Positions 1-7,655 of a DNA stretch of 17,381 nt are shown piece by piece. How positions within the stretch are numbered: position 1 is the first letter of the stretch; each line of letters starts with the position of its first letter. The stretch spans positions 1 to 17,381 of the forward strand of contig JAHLKH010000359.1 of assembly GCA_025526915.1 (NCBI GenBank), written 5' to 3'. The translations under genes were made by a program, and so were the position numbers. Source of the DNA: Entophlyctis helioformis (lineage: Eukaryota; Chytridiomycota; Chytridiomycetes; Chytridiales; Chytriomycetaceae). The notes under the pieces were generated by a model. That model did no database searches and had not been told where the DNA came from. It saw nothing but the letters and a program-made list of their open reading frames with translations.

Positions 1-455
1 TCGGTCGTGGCATCCTCGGGAGCGCGATGGACGCAGAAACAGCAGATCGGTGTCATCGGCCTGGCATCCTCGGGAGCGGCGATGGACGCAGCGAACCAGG
101 CCAGAAGATCGGTGTCATCGGTCGTGGCATCCTCCGGGAGCGCGATGGACGCAGCGAACAGCAGAAGATCGGTGTCATCGGTCGTGGCATCCTCCGGAGC
201 GCGATGGACGCAGCAAACAGCAGAAGATCGGTGTCATTGGTCGTGGCATCCTCCGGGAGCGCGATGGACGCAGCAAACAGCAGCAGGTCGGTATCATCGG
301 CCTTGGCATCCTCGGGGAGCGCGATGGACGCAGCGAACAGCAGAAGATCGGTGTCATCGGTCGTGGCATCCTCGGGGAGCGCGATGGACGCAGCGAACAG
401 CAGAAGATCGGTGTCATCGGTCGTGGCATCCTCGGGGAGCGCGATGGACGCGGCA
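1..455. repeat. 60-bp coding minisatellite, at least 7 units
   Basis: The landmark TGGCATCCT begins at 8, 62, 125, 185, 244, 304, 364 and 424, giving unit lengths of 54, 63, 60, 59, 60, 60 and 60 bp. All but one are multiples of three. On the minus strand the units encode an acidic 20-residue repeat ending DDTDLLLF. The three 60-bp units between 244 and 424 are the most alike; those nearer the window edge have diverged. The array continues past position 1. Confidence 0.95.
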
Positions 456-1401
456 GCCACAGGAGCAGCCGCAGAAACAGAGAGCATGGCGAGCCCGCGA
501 GCTGCAGCATTGGCCGCTGCGGTTGACTCGTTGCGAAACGCCTCGGCGTCGATGTTGCGGAGCCGGATGGCGAGCGACGCAAGGGCGTCATCAAGGCACG
601 CCAGGCAATAACAACCATCGACCGTGTAGCATTCGCAGTCGGCGGTGGCTGCAACGTGAGGCGTGGGTCTGATGCTGCGAGTGAAGTGACCCGAGGAAGA
701 TCCTTCGGGACACTCACTGGCGCACAGGCCCCACGCAGCACGGCAGCCACCGCTCACGACCACGAAGACTCCACGGACGGCAACGAAGACTCCGCTCACG
801 ACGAGCAGGGCCAGACGGAACCCCAGGTAGAGACTGGCGGCGTACTGGAGCAAGACGGGAGGTGCAGGCGGAGGTGTCAGCCAGAGCAGCTCGCATGAAC
901 ACGCGAACAAGAACGGGCAAGGCTGGACGCGCTCGCGAAACTCCGACAAGCGTGCAAGCCACACGCTCAGCCACCCAGTCCGCCGCCCCGTGAGCCACGC
1001 CGGCATGCTCAGCGAGGGCAGAGGCAGGCAGCAGGCAGCAGGCAGCAGGCAGCAGGCAGCAGGCAGGCAGGCAGGCAGGCAGCAGCAGCAGCAAGCCCAA
1101 CGAAACATGCACACACATGCAGACGACTACAACCACAACTCACCGAAAGAAGGGGGAGGACGGCGAAGAAGGCATTGAGGAGGGCAGGCATAAGCGAACC
1201 GACGAGGACGGCCATGTGGACGACCACGTTCACGATGCTCAACAAGACGTCCTTGATGTCCTGGAACGGCGGCGGGGAAACGACGGCGCCAGCTCTGGCC
1301 TCGTACACAGCATGACTGCCGGACGAGTGCGAAAGCATGGCGATGGTCACCACCACGGTCGTGAGGACGAGACGCGAGAGGAGCGAGACGGCACCGGCCA
1401 T
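1..1401 (-). CDS. Putative secreted/membrane repeat protein, 3' end outside window
   Basis: I do not recognise this family. Exon 1 (1144-1401, 86 codons) starts at the ATG complementary to 1399-1401. The first ~30 residues look like a signal peptide: a hydrophobic run (VLTTVVVTIAML), then SGSHA before VYEA. A second hydrophobic stretch (IVNVVVHMAVLVG...AFFAVLPLLS) ends at a GTGAGT donor (1143-1138). Exon 2 is the long open frame below about 940. In-phase acceptors lie at 941-942 and 923-924, and I cannot choose between them. It encodes another hydrophobic segment (LALLVVSGVFVAVRGVFVVV), a Cys cluster (CECYTVDGCYCLAC), an Ala-rich stretch, then 20-residue repeats AASIALPEDATTDDTDLLLF running off the window. 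The frame breaks in one 59-bp repeat unit (near 196). The signal peptide plus tandem repeats suggests a surface or wall protein, but that is only inference. Confidence 0.55.
196..197 (-). other. Frame break in one minisatellite unit (59 bp)
   Basis: The unit spanning 185-244 reads CCTCCGGAGC where its neighbours have CCTCCGGGAGC or CCTCGGGGAGC, so one G is missing. This shifts the minus-strand frame from IALPEDA to IALRRMP and leads to a stop near 53. Restoring unit length would keep the repeat frame open to the window edge. Confidence 0.8.
1017..1093. repeat. GGCAGCA/GGCA tandem repeat inside an intron
   Basis: About five copies of the 7-mer GGCAGCA pass into GGCA tetramers and then GCA triplets. 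The tract lies in the ~200-bp intron of the minus-strand repeat-protein gene (donor at 1143, acceptor at 941 or 923). It makes that intron more than twice as long as the typical 70-90 bp introns seen next door. Confidence 0.9.
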
Positions 1402-2044
1402 TGCTTGGATGGATGGTGCTTGGGCTGCTGTGTGTGTGTTGATGTGTGTTGATGTGTTTCGCTGTTTGCAAGAGGATGTCGGGGACGAGGGAAAGACGGC
1501 CGGGCGGAGATCTGGCGTGTCTGTGTGCTTCCAGCTGCCTGTGCGCTCCATGTGCGTGCGCGATTCATGCGTGTTTCCCAGCACACGGTACGACCGTTGT
1601 CGCTGGCTCCGCTCGCCTTGCCGCCACCTTGCCAGATTCGGCGGGGGATCTGCTCTGACCCTGTAAATCTGGGGGGGAGGTTGGACGCTCGGCGAATTCT
1701 GGCTTTGTCGCAATTCCGTCCAATCACACAAACTCCGACCGTGCGTCGGACGCGTTTGCCCCCGCTGGTGGCGTCACGGTGCGTGCTGCGTGCTGCGTGC
1801 TGCGCTGTGTGCTGGCATGACACATGAGGGCCAGCACGATTCATGCAAGCCTTGTCGGAAGCACGGCTCTCTCTTCTGACAACCGAGGCGGCCCTGCCAC
1901 GGCCGCCGAGATCGCCACGCTCGCGACTTCCAAGTGCACTGGCCGCCGATCAATGAGTTTCATTCAGTCTGCTTTCTGCATGCTTGCTTTCTGCATATCC
2001 GGTCATCCCTCCACACATCTCTCAGCACATCCAGCTTGCTCGCC
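1402..2044. other. Intergenic region, 643 bp: 5' side of repeat-protein gene, 3' side of NAA15
   Basis: No convincing gene is seen on either strand; the open frames here lack family resemblance and a continuing exon. The region should hold the NAA15 3' UTR (2044 downward) and the promoter and 5' UTR of the minus-strand gene starting at 1401. Visible elements are a TG-rich tract at 1431-1456, a CCAAT box at 1720-1724, a G7 run near 1671, and three GTGCTGC-like copies near 1780-1803. I see no TTTATT (minus-strand AATAAA) for NAA15. Confidence 0.6.
1431..1456. repeat. TG-rich simple repeat
   Basis: TGTGTGTGTTGATG is followed by TGTGTTGATGTG, a TG dinucleotide run interrupted by two TGAT steps. 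It lies 30 bp upstream of the minus-strand start codon at 1401, so it would fall in the 5' UTR or proximal promoter of the repeat-protein gene. Confidence 0.85.
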
Positions 2045-5000
2045 TTATGACGACTGGAAAAGCGTTGCAAGCGGGAACGCCTTGGCCGCCACGCTCTTGA
2101 ACGCACTTGCTGCGCCAGTATCCTTGATCGACCGCTGCACAAACGCATACGTCGACACGGCGGTCTGCAACCAGATCCATCCCACTCTGTCAGTCTGCTT
2201 TCATGGAGAAAACTGCACACACATACACACACACAAACAACATCGCCTGCTCACCTCGATGGAAAAGCCCGTCTTGGCCGTCGTGCCAATATCGCCCACA
2301 AGCTTGATCGCTCCGGCCTTGTTGGCCGGCTCGAGCAAGAGCAGCGTCTCGGCGGCCACAAGGCGGTGCGGCGCCGACTGACTGTTGTTCTTGACAAACG
2401 ACGCGTGCAGCGTCTTGAGCGATTGCACGCCAGCAATCGCCGCGCCGACAAGCCCCTCGACGCCCTCGCGGAGAACCGTGAGCACGAGCGGGTGGAGAGC
2501 CTCGGCGCCCGTCTTGCCGGCCTGCTCAACGAGCGCGAGGCCGAGCTTGACCGTGCTCCGGAACACCTCGGGGCGGGTCGCGTTAAGCTGTGATGCGCGC
2601 TTGAGCGACTGCAGCGCAAGCAGGTACTTGTCTGTCCCAGGCGGCACGGGCCAGTCAGTCTCGTGGAGTGCACACCCACGGCAGATGCAGATGGACAACG
2701 CGTCTGGCCAACTCACTCTTGCGGATGTACACCTCAAAGCCAAGGAGCCAGCCGTCAATGTCCGACGGGCTCAGCTCCTGCAGCGGCTTGACAAACTTGG
2801 CCGCCTCGGCAAGGTAGTCCACGCCCTCGACGAGCTTCTTGCCCTCCGGATCAGGGTCGACAGGTGCCGCCTTCTTCTTGCCTCCAGCTGCAGCTGCACC
2901 GCTCGCCGTAGGCGATCCACTGGCCGTTGCATCGGCTGTCTCGGCTGCTGCCGTGTCCTGGCCCTTGAGCTCGGCCTTGCGTGCCTTGCGGAGTGCCTTT
3001 TTGCGCTCAGACTCGGACAGCATGGCTGGGCGGATGGACGGGTTGTGGCGTTAGCATGCCAGCCGTGCAGCTCCCATGCATGCACGGCATGCACACGGCC
3101 GCCCTTACAGAGATCCGTGCCGTCCTTGGCAAACAGCGTCTGCTGCGGGCCGTCAAAGAGCGACAGGTACGCCGAGACAGCACTCTTGGCCGCACGCGAG
3201 TAGAACTTGTGCGAGCGCAGACGGTCCTCGACGCGCAGCATCTCAATGTACGACCGCAGGCCCGGCTTGCGCAGGCAGTACGTGTGAAAGTCGAACTGGT
3301 CGTCGTAAATGTCCACAAAGTGGCGCTCGATCTGGTGGTAGCGCTTGAGTGCGCGGCCGTAGTTGCCCATGCGCACATATGCATCCGCCGATGCCTGCTC
3401 AAACCACATGCACTGCAGATCGACCAGAGTCCTGATGGGGTCCGGGTCGGTGTCGTCGCTCTGGGTTCGACCGCGTCAGATCGCGTCAGCGCCTAAAACA
3501 GACTCCATACATCCGGATGGCGCGTAGCACAGACATACCTTTGTGAAGAGCGAGATGGTCTCCTCGGCCTCCTTGATGGCGTTGTTACCGAGCATGTACT
3601 TTGTGCATTTGGTGTTGACGTAGCGGTCCTGCAGATCCAGCAGTCGGGCCTCGTTCATGACCTTCATGGCTGTGGCTCTATCGCCAGCATGCTGGGTATG
3701 CGGCAAGCATCGTAGTTGGTCAGCATCCGGCCCACCATCGTGGCCACGAGCAGAGCAGATGGCACCTTGTAGATGCGGGCCTTGACCATGAGCAGATCAA
3801 CCACCGTGGGAGAGTGGGCAATGGCCTCGTTGATAAACTCGAGAGCACGGCTCGAGTCGCGCTTGCGGTCGTAGAACTGTGCCAGGAAGAACATGACCCA
3901 GAGGAACACAGACGGCGGCTCCTTGGCATCGTCCTCGGGAGCAAACTTGAGACCGGCCTTGAGCGAGTTGTAGTAGCCCAGGACAACCGACTCGATCACG
4001 GCCTCCTTGTCGGCCTTGGCGAGCAGATCCTTGGACGACACAAACAGGGATGGCACACCCTTGCGGAAGATGGGGCGGAGGTACGCATCGAGCGCGACGG
4101 CAAAGTCGTCGCCGCTGGCAAACGTAAGCGGCAGACGCTGGATGACGTGCGATCGAGGGTACTTGGCACCAAGCTCCTTGAAGAGACGCTGGAGACGCGC
4201 AGTCTGGGCTGCATCCAGGTTGTCGCCGTCAAGACCACGTGCAGTGCGGATGCCCTGCACATACTCGAGCGAGTCGGCATTGTCGGCCAGAAGGCGCTGG
4301 TACTCCACCTCAGCCTCGGCAAGCTTGCCCGACTTGATCAAAAGGCGGGCTGCAGACCATGGCATTCAAGGGCAATGGTGAGAAAATGGCCGAGCCGCTG
4401 TAAAATGCCAGCCATGCTCACCCTTGGCAGAGCGCCACGAAGTCTTGTCGTAGACCTTGTTTCTGATGGATTGAAGGTGATCCAAGGCGCGAGCGTAGTC
4501 ACCGCTCTCCTCGATGATCATGCCCTTGTACAGCAGCATCTCGGAGATCTCGTAGCCGGCAAGCGGGCCAGTGGGCTCATCCTGCATGCATCGCACATGT
4601 CAGTGTCTGTTGTTCGCCAGACACCACAGTCGAACCAAACGGCCAACAGCAGCAGAAGCAGTCTTACCGTGGAGCTCTCCATGTAGCTGTTCATGACCTT
4701 TTCGGCAGCATCGTAGTTTTCAAGGAGATGGTACGAAATGGCAAGACCCATCCAGTTGGGACGCATGGCAGGACGCGCATTGAGCAGCTGGTGGCGTGCT
4801 TCCTGTGAGGTTGGGCCCGTCACGTTAGCGTGCATAGTCTGACAGACGATACCGAGCACGAAAGCAAGGTGCGCACATTGAATGCCTCGTAGTTGCGCAT
4901 GTGGACATGCAGGAGCGCATGGTCGCGCATGATCTGGATGTTGTCCTTGTCGTACTTGAGGGCATGGGTATAGCACTTGACAGCCTCCTCGTAGTTCTTT

Positions 5001-5836
5001 TCGGTGCGATGGAAGAGACCGTAGACGTGCCAGCCTGTCGTGGGGATCATCGCAAGCAGGAGATCAGTTGGACGAGCAGGGGATGCATGTGAAGCAGCCC
5101 CCAGACTCACAGATATGGGACGTCATGTTGCTCATGATGCCCTTTTGATAAACTCGAGAGCCTCCTCCTTGCGATCCAGAGTGCTGTAGAACAGACCCTT
5201 CATGGCGAGCGTTTCTGTAGGAGCGGACAGCACGTCAGGCTCTGTGACTGTGCACAGCATGCGCATGGCTGGATCTGGATGCGTGGGGTGCGCATGCACA
5301 TACCGCCATGGTTGGGGAACTTTTTGAGGATCGACTCTGCACCCTTGAGACCCTTCTTGTACTGCTTGTGCTCGTAGAATTTCTATGTGGTTGTGGCGGT
5401 TAGCCAGGCAGGCAGGCAGTCAAGGTGGTCAGCCAGACGGTCAGCTAGAAGGTCAGCCAGGAGCGGAGCGAGATGTGGGATGTGGGATGTAGCATGTGGG
5501 ATGTGCACGCAAGGCACGGCAGCTAGACAAGCAGACCGCAAGGCAGCTTGGCAGGCAAGCAGCCAGCTTGAAGCACTGCTCCGACAGCCGAGCGGTGTTG
5601 CGGCAGCAGCCGAGTGGCTGATCGGCAGCGTTGGCCCGGCCAGCACACGGCGCTGCACACGGCGCTGCACACGGCGCTGGGCACGGCGTTGGGCACGGCC
5701 AGGAGCAACTAGCTAGGCGGGCACAGGCACACATAGACACACACACATAGACACACACGCATAGACAGACACGCACCAGAATCGACTTGAACACGGCCGA
5801 CTCCTTGGCGGGCAGCGCCTTGTTGTTTGCGTTCAT
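2045..5836 (-). CDS. NAA15: NatA N-terminal acetyltransferase auxiliary subunit NAA15 (Nat1), 12 exons
   Basis: NAA15 anchors the catalytic subunit NAA10 to the ribosome so that nascent chains are acetylated after Met removal. Exons in transcript order are 5836-5777, 5382-5304, 5214-5111, 5034-4877, 4802-4668, 4581-4422, 4349-3766, 3691-3539, 3460-3109, 3025-2717, 2631-2255 and 2164-2045 (TAA). All junctions are GT-AG and keep phase. They reproduce family landmarks: KFYEHKQYKKGLK, HGETLAMKGL, SHICWHVYGLFHRTEKNY, PNWMGLAISYHLLENYDAA, RLPLTFASGDDF, MWFEQASADAY, DDQFDFHTYCLRK (about residues 530-543) and YIRKNKYLLALQSLKRA. TPR-like helical repeats fill most of the chain. A basic segment (ERKKALRKARKAELK, about 600-615) matches the Lys/Arg-rich region of the family. 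The length of about 863 residues matches the human protein (866). One base is missing in exon 3 (see 5143-5146). The start is the only Met preceding ALPAKESAVFKSIL. Confidence 0.95.
5143..5146 (-). other. Apparent 1-nt deletion in NAA15 exon 3 (A4 run on the coding strand)
   Basis: Exon 3 (5214-5111) is 104 nt, but flanking phases require 105. Upstream the frame reads GLFYSTLDRKEEALEFIK; downstream the conserved GIMSNMTSHIC needs the -1 frame. One extra A in the AAAA run would give FIKKGIM and join both halves perfectly, as in other NAA15 proteins. As printed, the frame meets a TGA a few codons later. Confidence 0.85.
5383..5776 (-). repeat. NAA15 intron 1 (394 bp) packed with five short tandem-repeat types
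   Basis: The other ten introns of this gene are 72-90 bp; this one is 394. Going along the plus strand it holds GGCA repeats (5407-5418), GGTCAGCYAG-like copies (5427-5460), GATGTGG-type copies (5472-5504), 13-bp GCACACGGCGCTG-type copies (5642-5699) and ACACATAGAC-type copies (5729-5776). The donor GTGCGT abuts SAVFKSIL and the acceptor TAG abuts KFYEHKQY. No ORF or RNA gene is recognised inside. Confidence 0.85.
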
Positions 5837-5953
5837 GATCGTCTGCGCTTGACCACACGTTGGCAACCCCGCACAAAGGCCCGCTCGCTCGCAGGCATCC
5901 ACTGCAGGCGTCCACCTCGCACACACGCACGCACGCAGGCATCCCGACCAGGA
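5837..5953. promoter_or_regulatory. Candidate bidirectional promoter between NAA15 and DCN1
   Basis: Only 117 bp separate the two divergent start codons (5836 minus, 5954 plus), so both promoters and 5' UTRs must lie here or overlap the genes. I see no TATA box. There is a CA/GC-rich tract (ACACACGCACGCACGCAG, about 5921-5938) and a CCACACGTTGG segment near 5853-5863. The promoter role is inferred from gene orientation only. Confidence 0.55.
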
Positions 5954-7569
5954 ATGCCGCCACGGAAGCGAAAGACGGCTGCGGCCACAGAGGCAGAGGG
6001 CGGCACTGGCACGGCGCCGGCCCCAAGCGCACGCGGGCTCGCAAGGCTCCTGCTGCTGCTCCCGTTGCTCCCCAACCTGCTGCTGCTGCTTGCTGCTGCT
6101 GCTGCTGCTCCTGTACGTGCACTGCCCCAACTGCGGTCTGCAGTCTGCAGTCTGTATGCTGGCCTGCCCTGTCCTTGTCTTGGCTGGCTGACTCTGTACT
6201 CAACGGGCCTGCCTGGTGTGTGGCCATTCTTGCATGCTACATTAGAGCAAGCCACCCGTAGATCCAAGGCGGGCATGGTTTGATCTGTACAGAGGTATGC
6301 TGCCGCCCCATCGACTGACCGGCCGGCTGACCGGCAGGCCGACCAACGCAACTAACGCAACTGACGACGGGCTGCCACGCACAGATCGCGACGAGGACGA
6401 GGCCGCCGAGTCGGACGACAGCGCCATGGTCATTGGGCCAGAGGGTCTTGAGCGGCTGTGTGCAGACATGGGCGTGTCGATCGAGGGCGTGAGTCGCTGC
6501 ATGGCATCGCATGCCAAGCAATGCCATGCATGCATGCATTCGTATGACTGGCAGAGAGAGCTGACTGTGGCATCCATGCGTCGAGGACAGATTGAGATTC
6601 TGATTGTGGCGTGGCAGCTCAAGGCGTCGCGCATGGGCTTCTTTACGCTGTCCGAGTGGATGGCGGGCATGCGGAAACTCGAGTGGGTGCTGCCATGCCG
6701 GCCAGTGTGCGAGTCGAGCCTCTGCAGGACTGACACGCGTTCCTGCCTGCCCGCGACTGCCCGCGACTGCCCGCGACTGCCCGCGACTGTCATTGTCTGC
6801 CAAGTGTGCACTCGTGCGAAGGGCTGCGCAAGGCGGTTGCGCAGTTTGGCGACATCCGCAAACACCCACAGCACTTTGGCGAGCTGTACCGCTTCAGCTT
6901 TGAGTTTGCCAAGGAGACGGGCCAGAAGTCGATTCCTCTGGAAGTGAGTGGCGTGAGCGTGTGTGTGTCCACCCGTCAGTCCATCTGCGCTGGCCACTAA
7001 TGCTGGAACTACATGGTGCACGCATGCGGTTGACCAGATTGGTGAGTTGGTCTGCTTGTGGTCGTCTCAGCCCTCTGCCTCTCTGACTGACAGCCAACCT
7101 GCCAACCTGCGACCTGCCGACCTGCCGACCTGCCGACCTGCCGACCTGCCGATACGTGGATGCAATGATGCATGCATGGCAGCCATGGGGCTGTGGACGC
7201 TGCTCATGCCGCCCGCCTCGGTGCCGCACATGGGCACGTTCCTGCAGTTCCTGCAGACGCGTCGCCCCGTGCGCGTCATCACCAAGGACCAGTGGATGCT
7301 GTGGCTGGACTTTGTGCGCTCGGTGCGGCCCGACATGGGCGGCTACGAGGAGTCGTCTGCCTGTACGTCGCGTCTCTCGTCTCGCTTGTTGCGTGCCGTG
7401 TGTGCACCACCACGTATCTGACTGTGACTGTGACTGTTCATTGCCTGCCTGCCTGCCTGGCACAGGGCCCGTGCTGCTCGACGAGTACGCCATGTGGATG
7501 CAGAGCGGCGGCCCGCAGGCTGCAGACGACGACGCAGCCGCAGCGACAGCGACAGCGCCGTCGTCCTGA
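5954..7569 (+). CDS. DCN1: DCN1/DCUN1D-type cullin neddylation factor (scaffold-type NEDD8 E3)
   Basis: DCN1 proteins bind cullin WHB domains and the acetylated N-terminus of the UBC12 E2, promoting NEDD8 transfer to cullins. Supported exons: 6385-6488, 6591-6682, 6805-6943, 7038-7041 (micro-exon), 7183-7362 and 7466-7569 (TGA). They join in phase to give VIGPEGLERLCADMGVSIEG, IEILIVAWQLKASRMGFFTL, FGELYRFSFEFAKETGQKSI, ITKDQWMLWLDFVRSVRPDM and SSAWPVLLDEYAMW. The Asp-Ala-Asp cullin-binding patch is kept: Asp of KDQW (7287-7289), Ala of SSAW (7359-7361), Asp of LLDEY (7480-7482). The start MPPRKRK resembles the short basic N-terminus of DCUN1D4/5, and no UBA domain is visible. The 3' end of exon 1 is unresolved. 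In-phase donors at 6117 (GTGCAC) or 6216 (GTGTGT) are possible, and the intervening CTG/GCT repeat gives Leu and Ala runs. Length is about 260-295 residues. Confidence 0.9.
6750..6789. repeat. 10-bp tandem repeat (CCCGCGACTG x4) in a DCN1 intron
   Basis: Four nearly perfect copies of a 10-mer sit in the intron 6683-6804, ending 15 bp before the acceptor AG at 6803-6804. The host intron joins CTC-GA to T-GTG, giving RKLDVHSCEGL. Confidence 0.95.
7038..7041 (+). other. Predicted 4-nt micro-exon (ATTG) in DCN1
   Basis: Exon 4 ends in phase 0 at GAA (6943) before a strong GTGAGT donor, while the next long exon (from 7183) needs one preceding base. The sequence TTGACCAG-ATTG-GTGAGT supplies a clean acceptor, four nucleotides and a clean donor. 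Inclusion gives PLE-I-A-MGLWTLLM, matching the LE-x-A-I-x-Y-W pattern of the family, with the conserved Ala made across the junction. A CACTAATG branch-like element lies about 36 nt upstream of the acceptor. Confidence 0.7.
7094..7153. repeat. 8-bp tandem repeat (GACCTGCC-type, about 7 copies) in a DCN1 intron
   Basis: Two CAACCTGC copies are followed by five GACCTGCC copies, all within the intron 7042-7182 just downstream of the micro-exon. The repeat ends about 29 bp before the acceptor CAG (7180-7182). Confidence 0.9.
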
Positions 7570-7595
7570 TCCCCGCCTCTTGTCGCTCGCCGGCT

Positions 7596-7601
7596 AATAA
7601 A
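7596..7601 (+). terminator. AATAAA polyadenylation signal of DCN1
   Basis: A perfect AATAAA lies 27 nt after the DCN1 stop codon (7567-7569) and 55 nt before the NUP160 start. The whole gap is 86 bp, so DCN1 3'-end formation and NUP160 initiation must be nearly adjacent or overlap. Confidence 0.7.
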
Positions 7602-7655
7602 GCAGGAATCCTTCAGGCACTCACCTTGCCTTCCAACACCAAAACGTCCAAACGC

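Noticed and set aside
1..455. Direct repeats considered as a CRISPR array.
   Set aside because: The units are contiguous 60-mers without unique spacers and are coding; the genome is eukaryotic.
7..672. Long plus-strand open frames over the minisatellite (7-672, 27-611, 50-526).
   Set aside because: The 60-bp unit lacks stops in several frames, so these are by-products of the repeat. Only the minus strand connects to an ATG exon with a signal peptide and a proper donor.
1840..2044. Search for a tRNA, snRNA or snoRNA in the intergenic region and in NAA15 intron 1.
   Set aside because: No cloverleaf, A/B boxes or C/D box pair could be made out by eye.
1824..2381. Plus-strand frame of 185 codons across the NAA15 3' end.
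   Set aside because: It is antisense to clear NAA15 exons 11-12 and has no recognisable features.
6045..6110. Poly-Leu/Ala stretch in DCN1 exon 1 as a transmembrane segment.
   Set aside because: It is made by a CTG/GCT microsatellite and reads as Leu, Cys or Ala depending on frame. DCUN1D4/5-type proteins are soluble.
6944..7187. Single-intron alternative to the micro-exon: donor GTGGCG at 6948 joined to 7183.
   Set aside because: It keeps phase and length (LEVTMGLW) but uses a poor donor four bases after a strong GTGAGT, and it replaces the conserved Ala by Thr. Kept as the main competing model.
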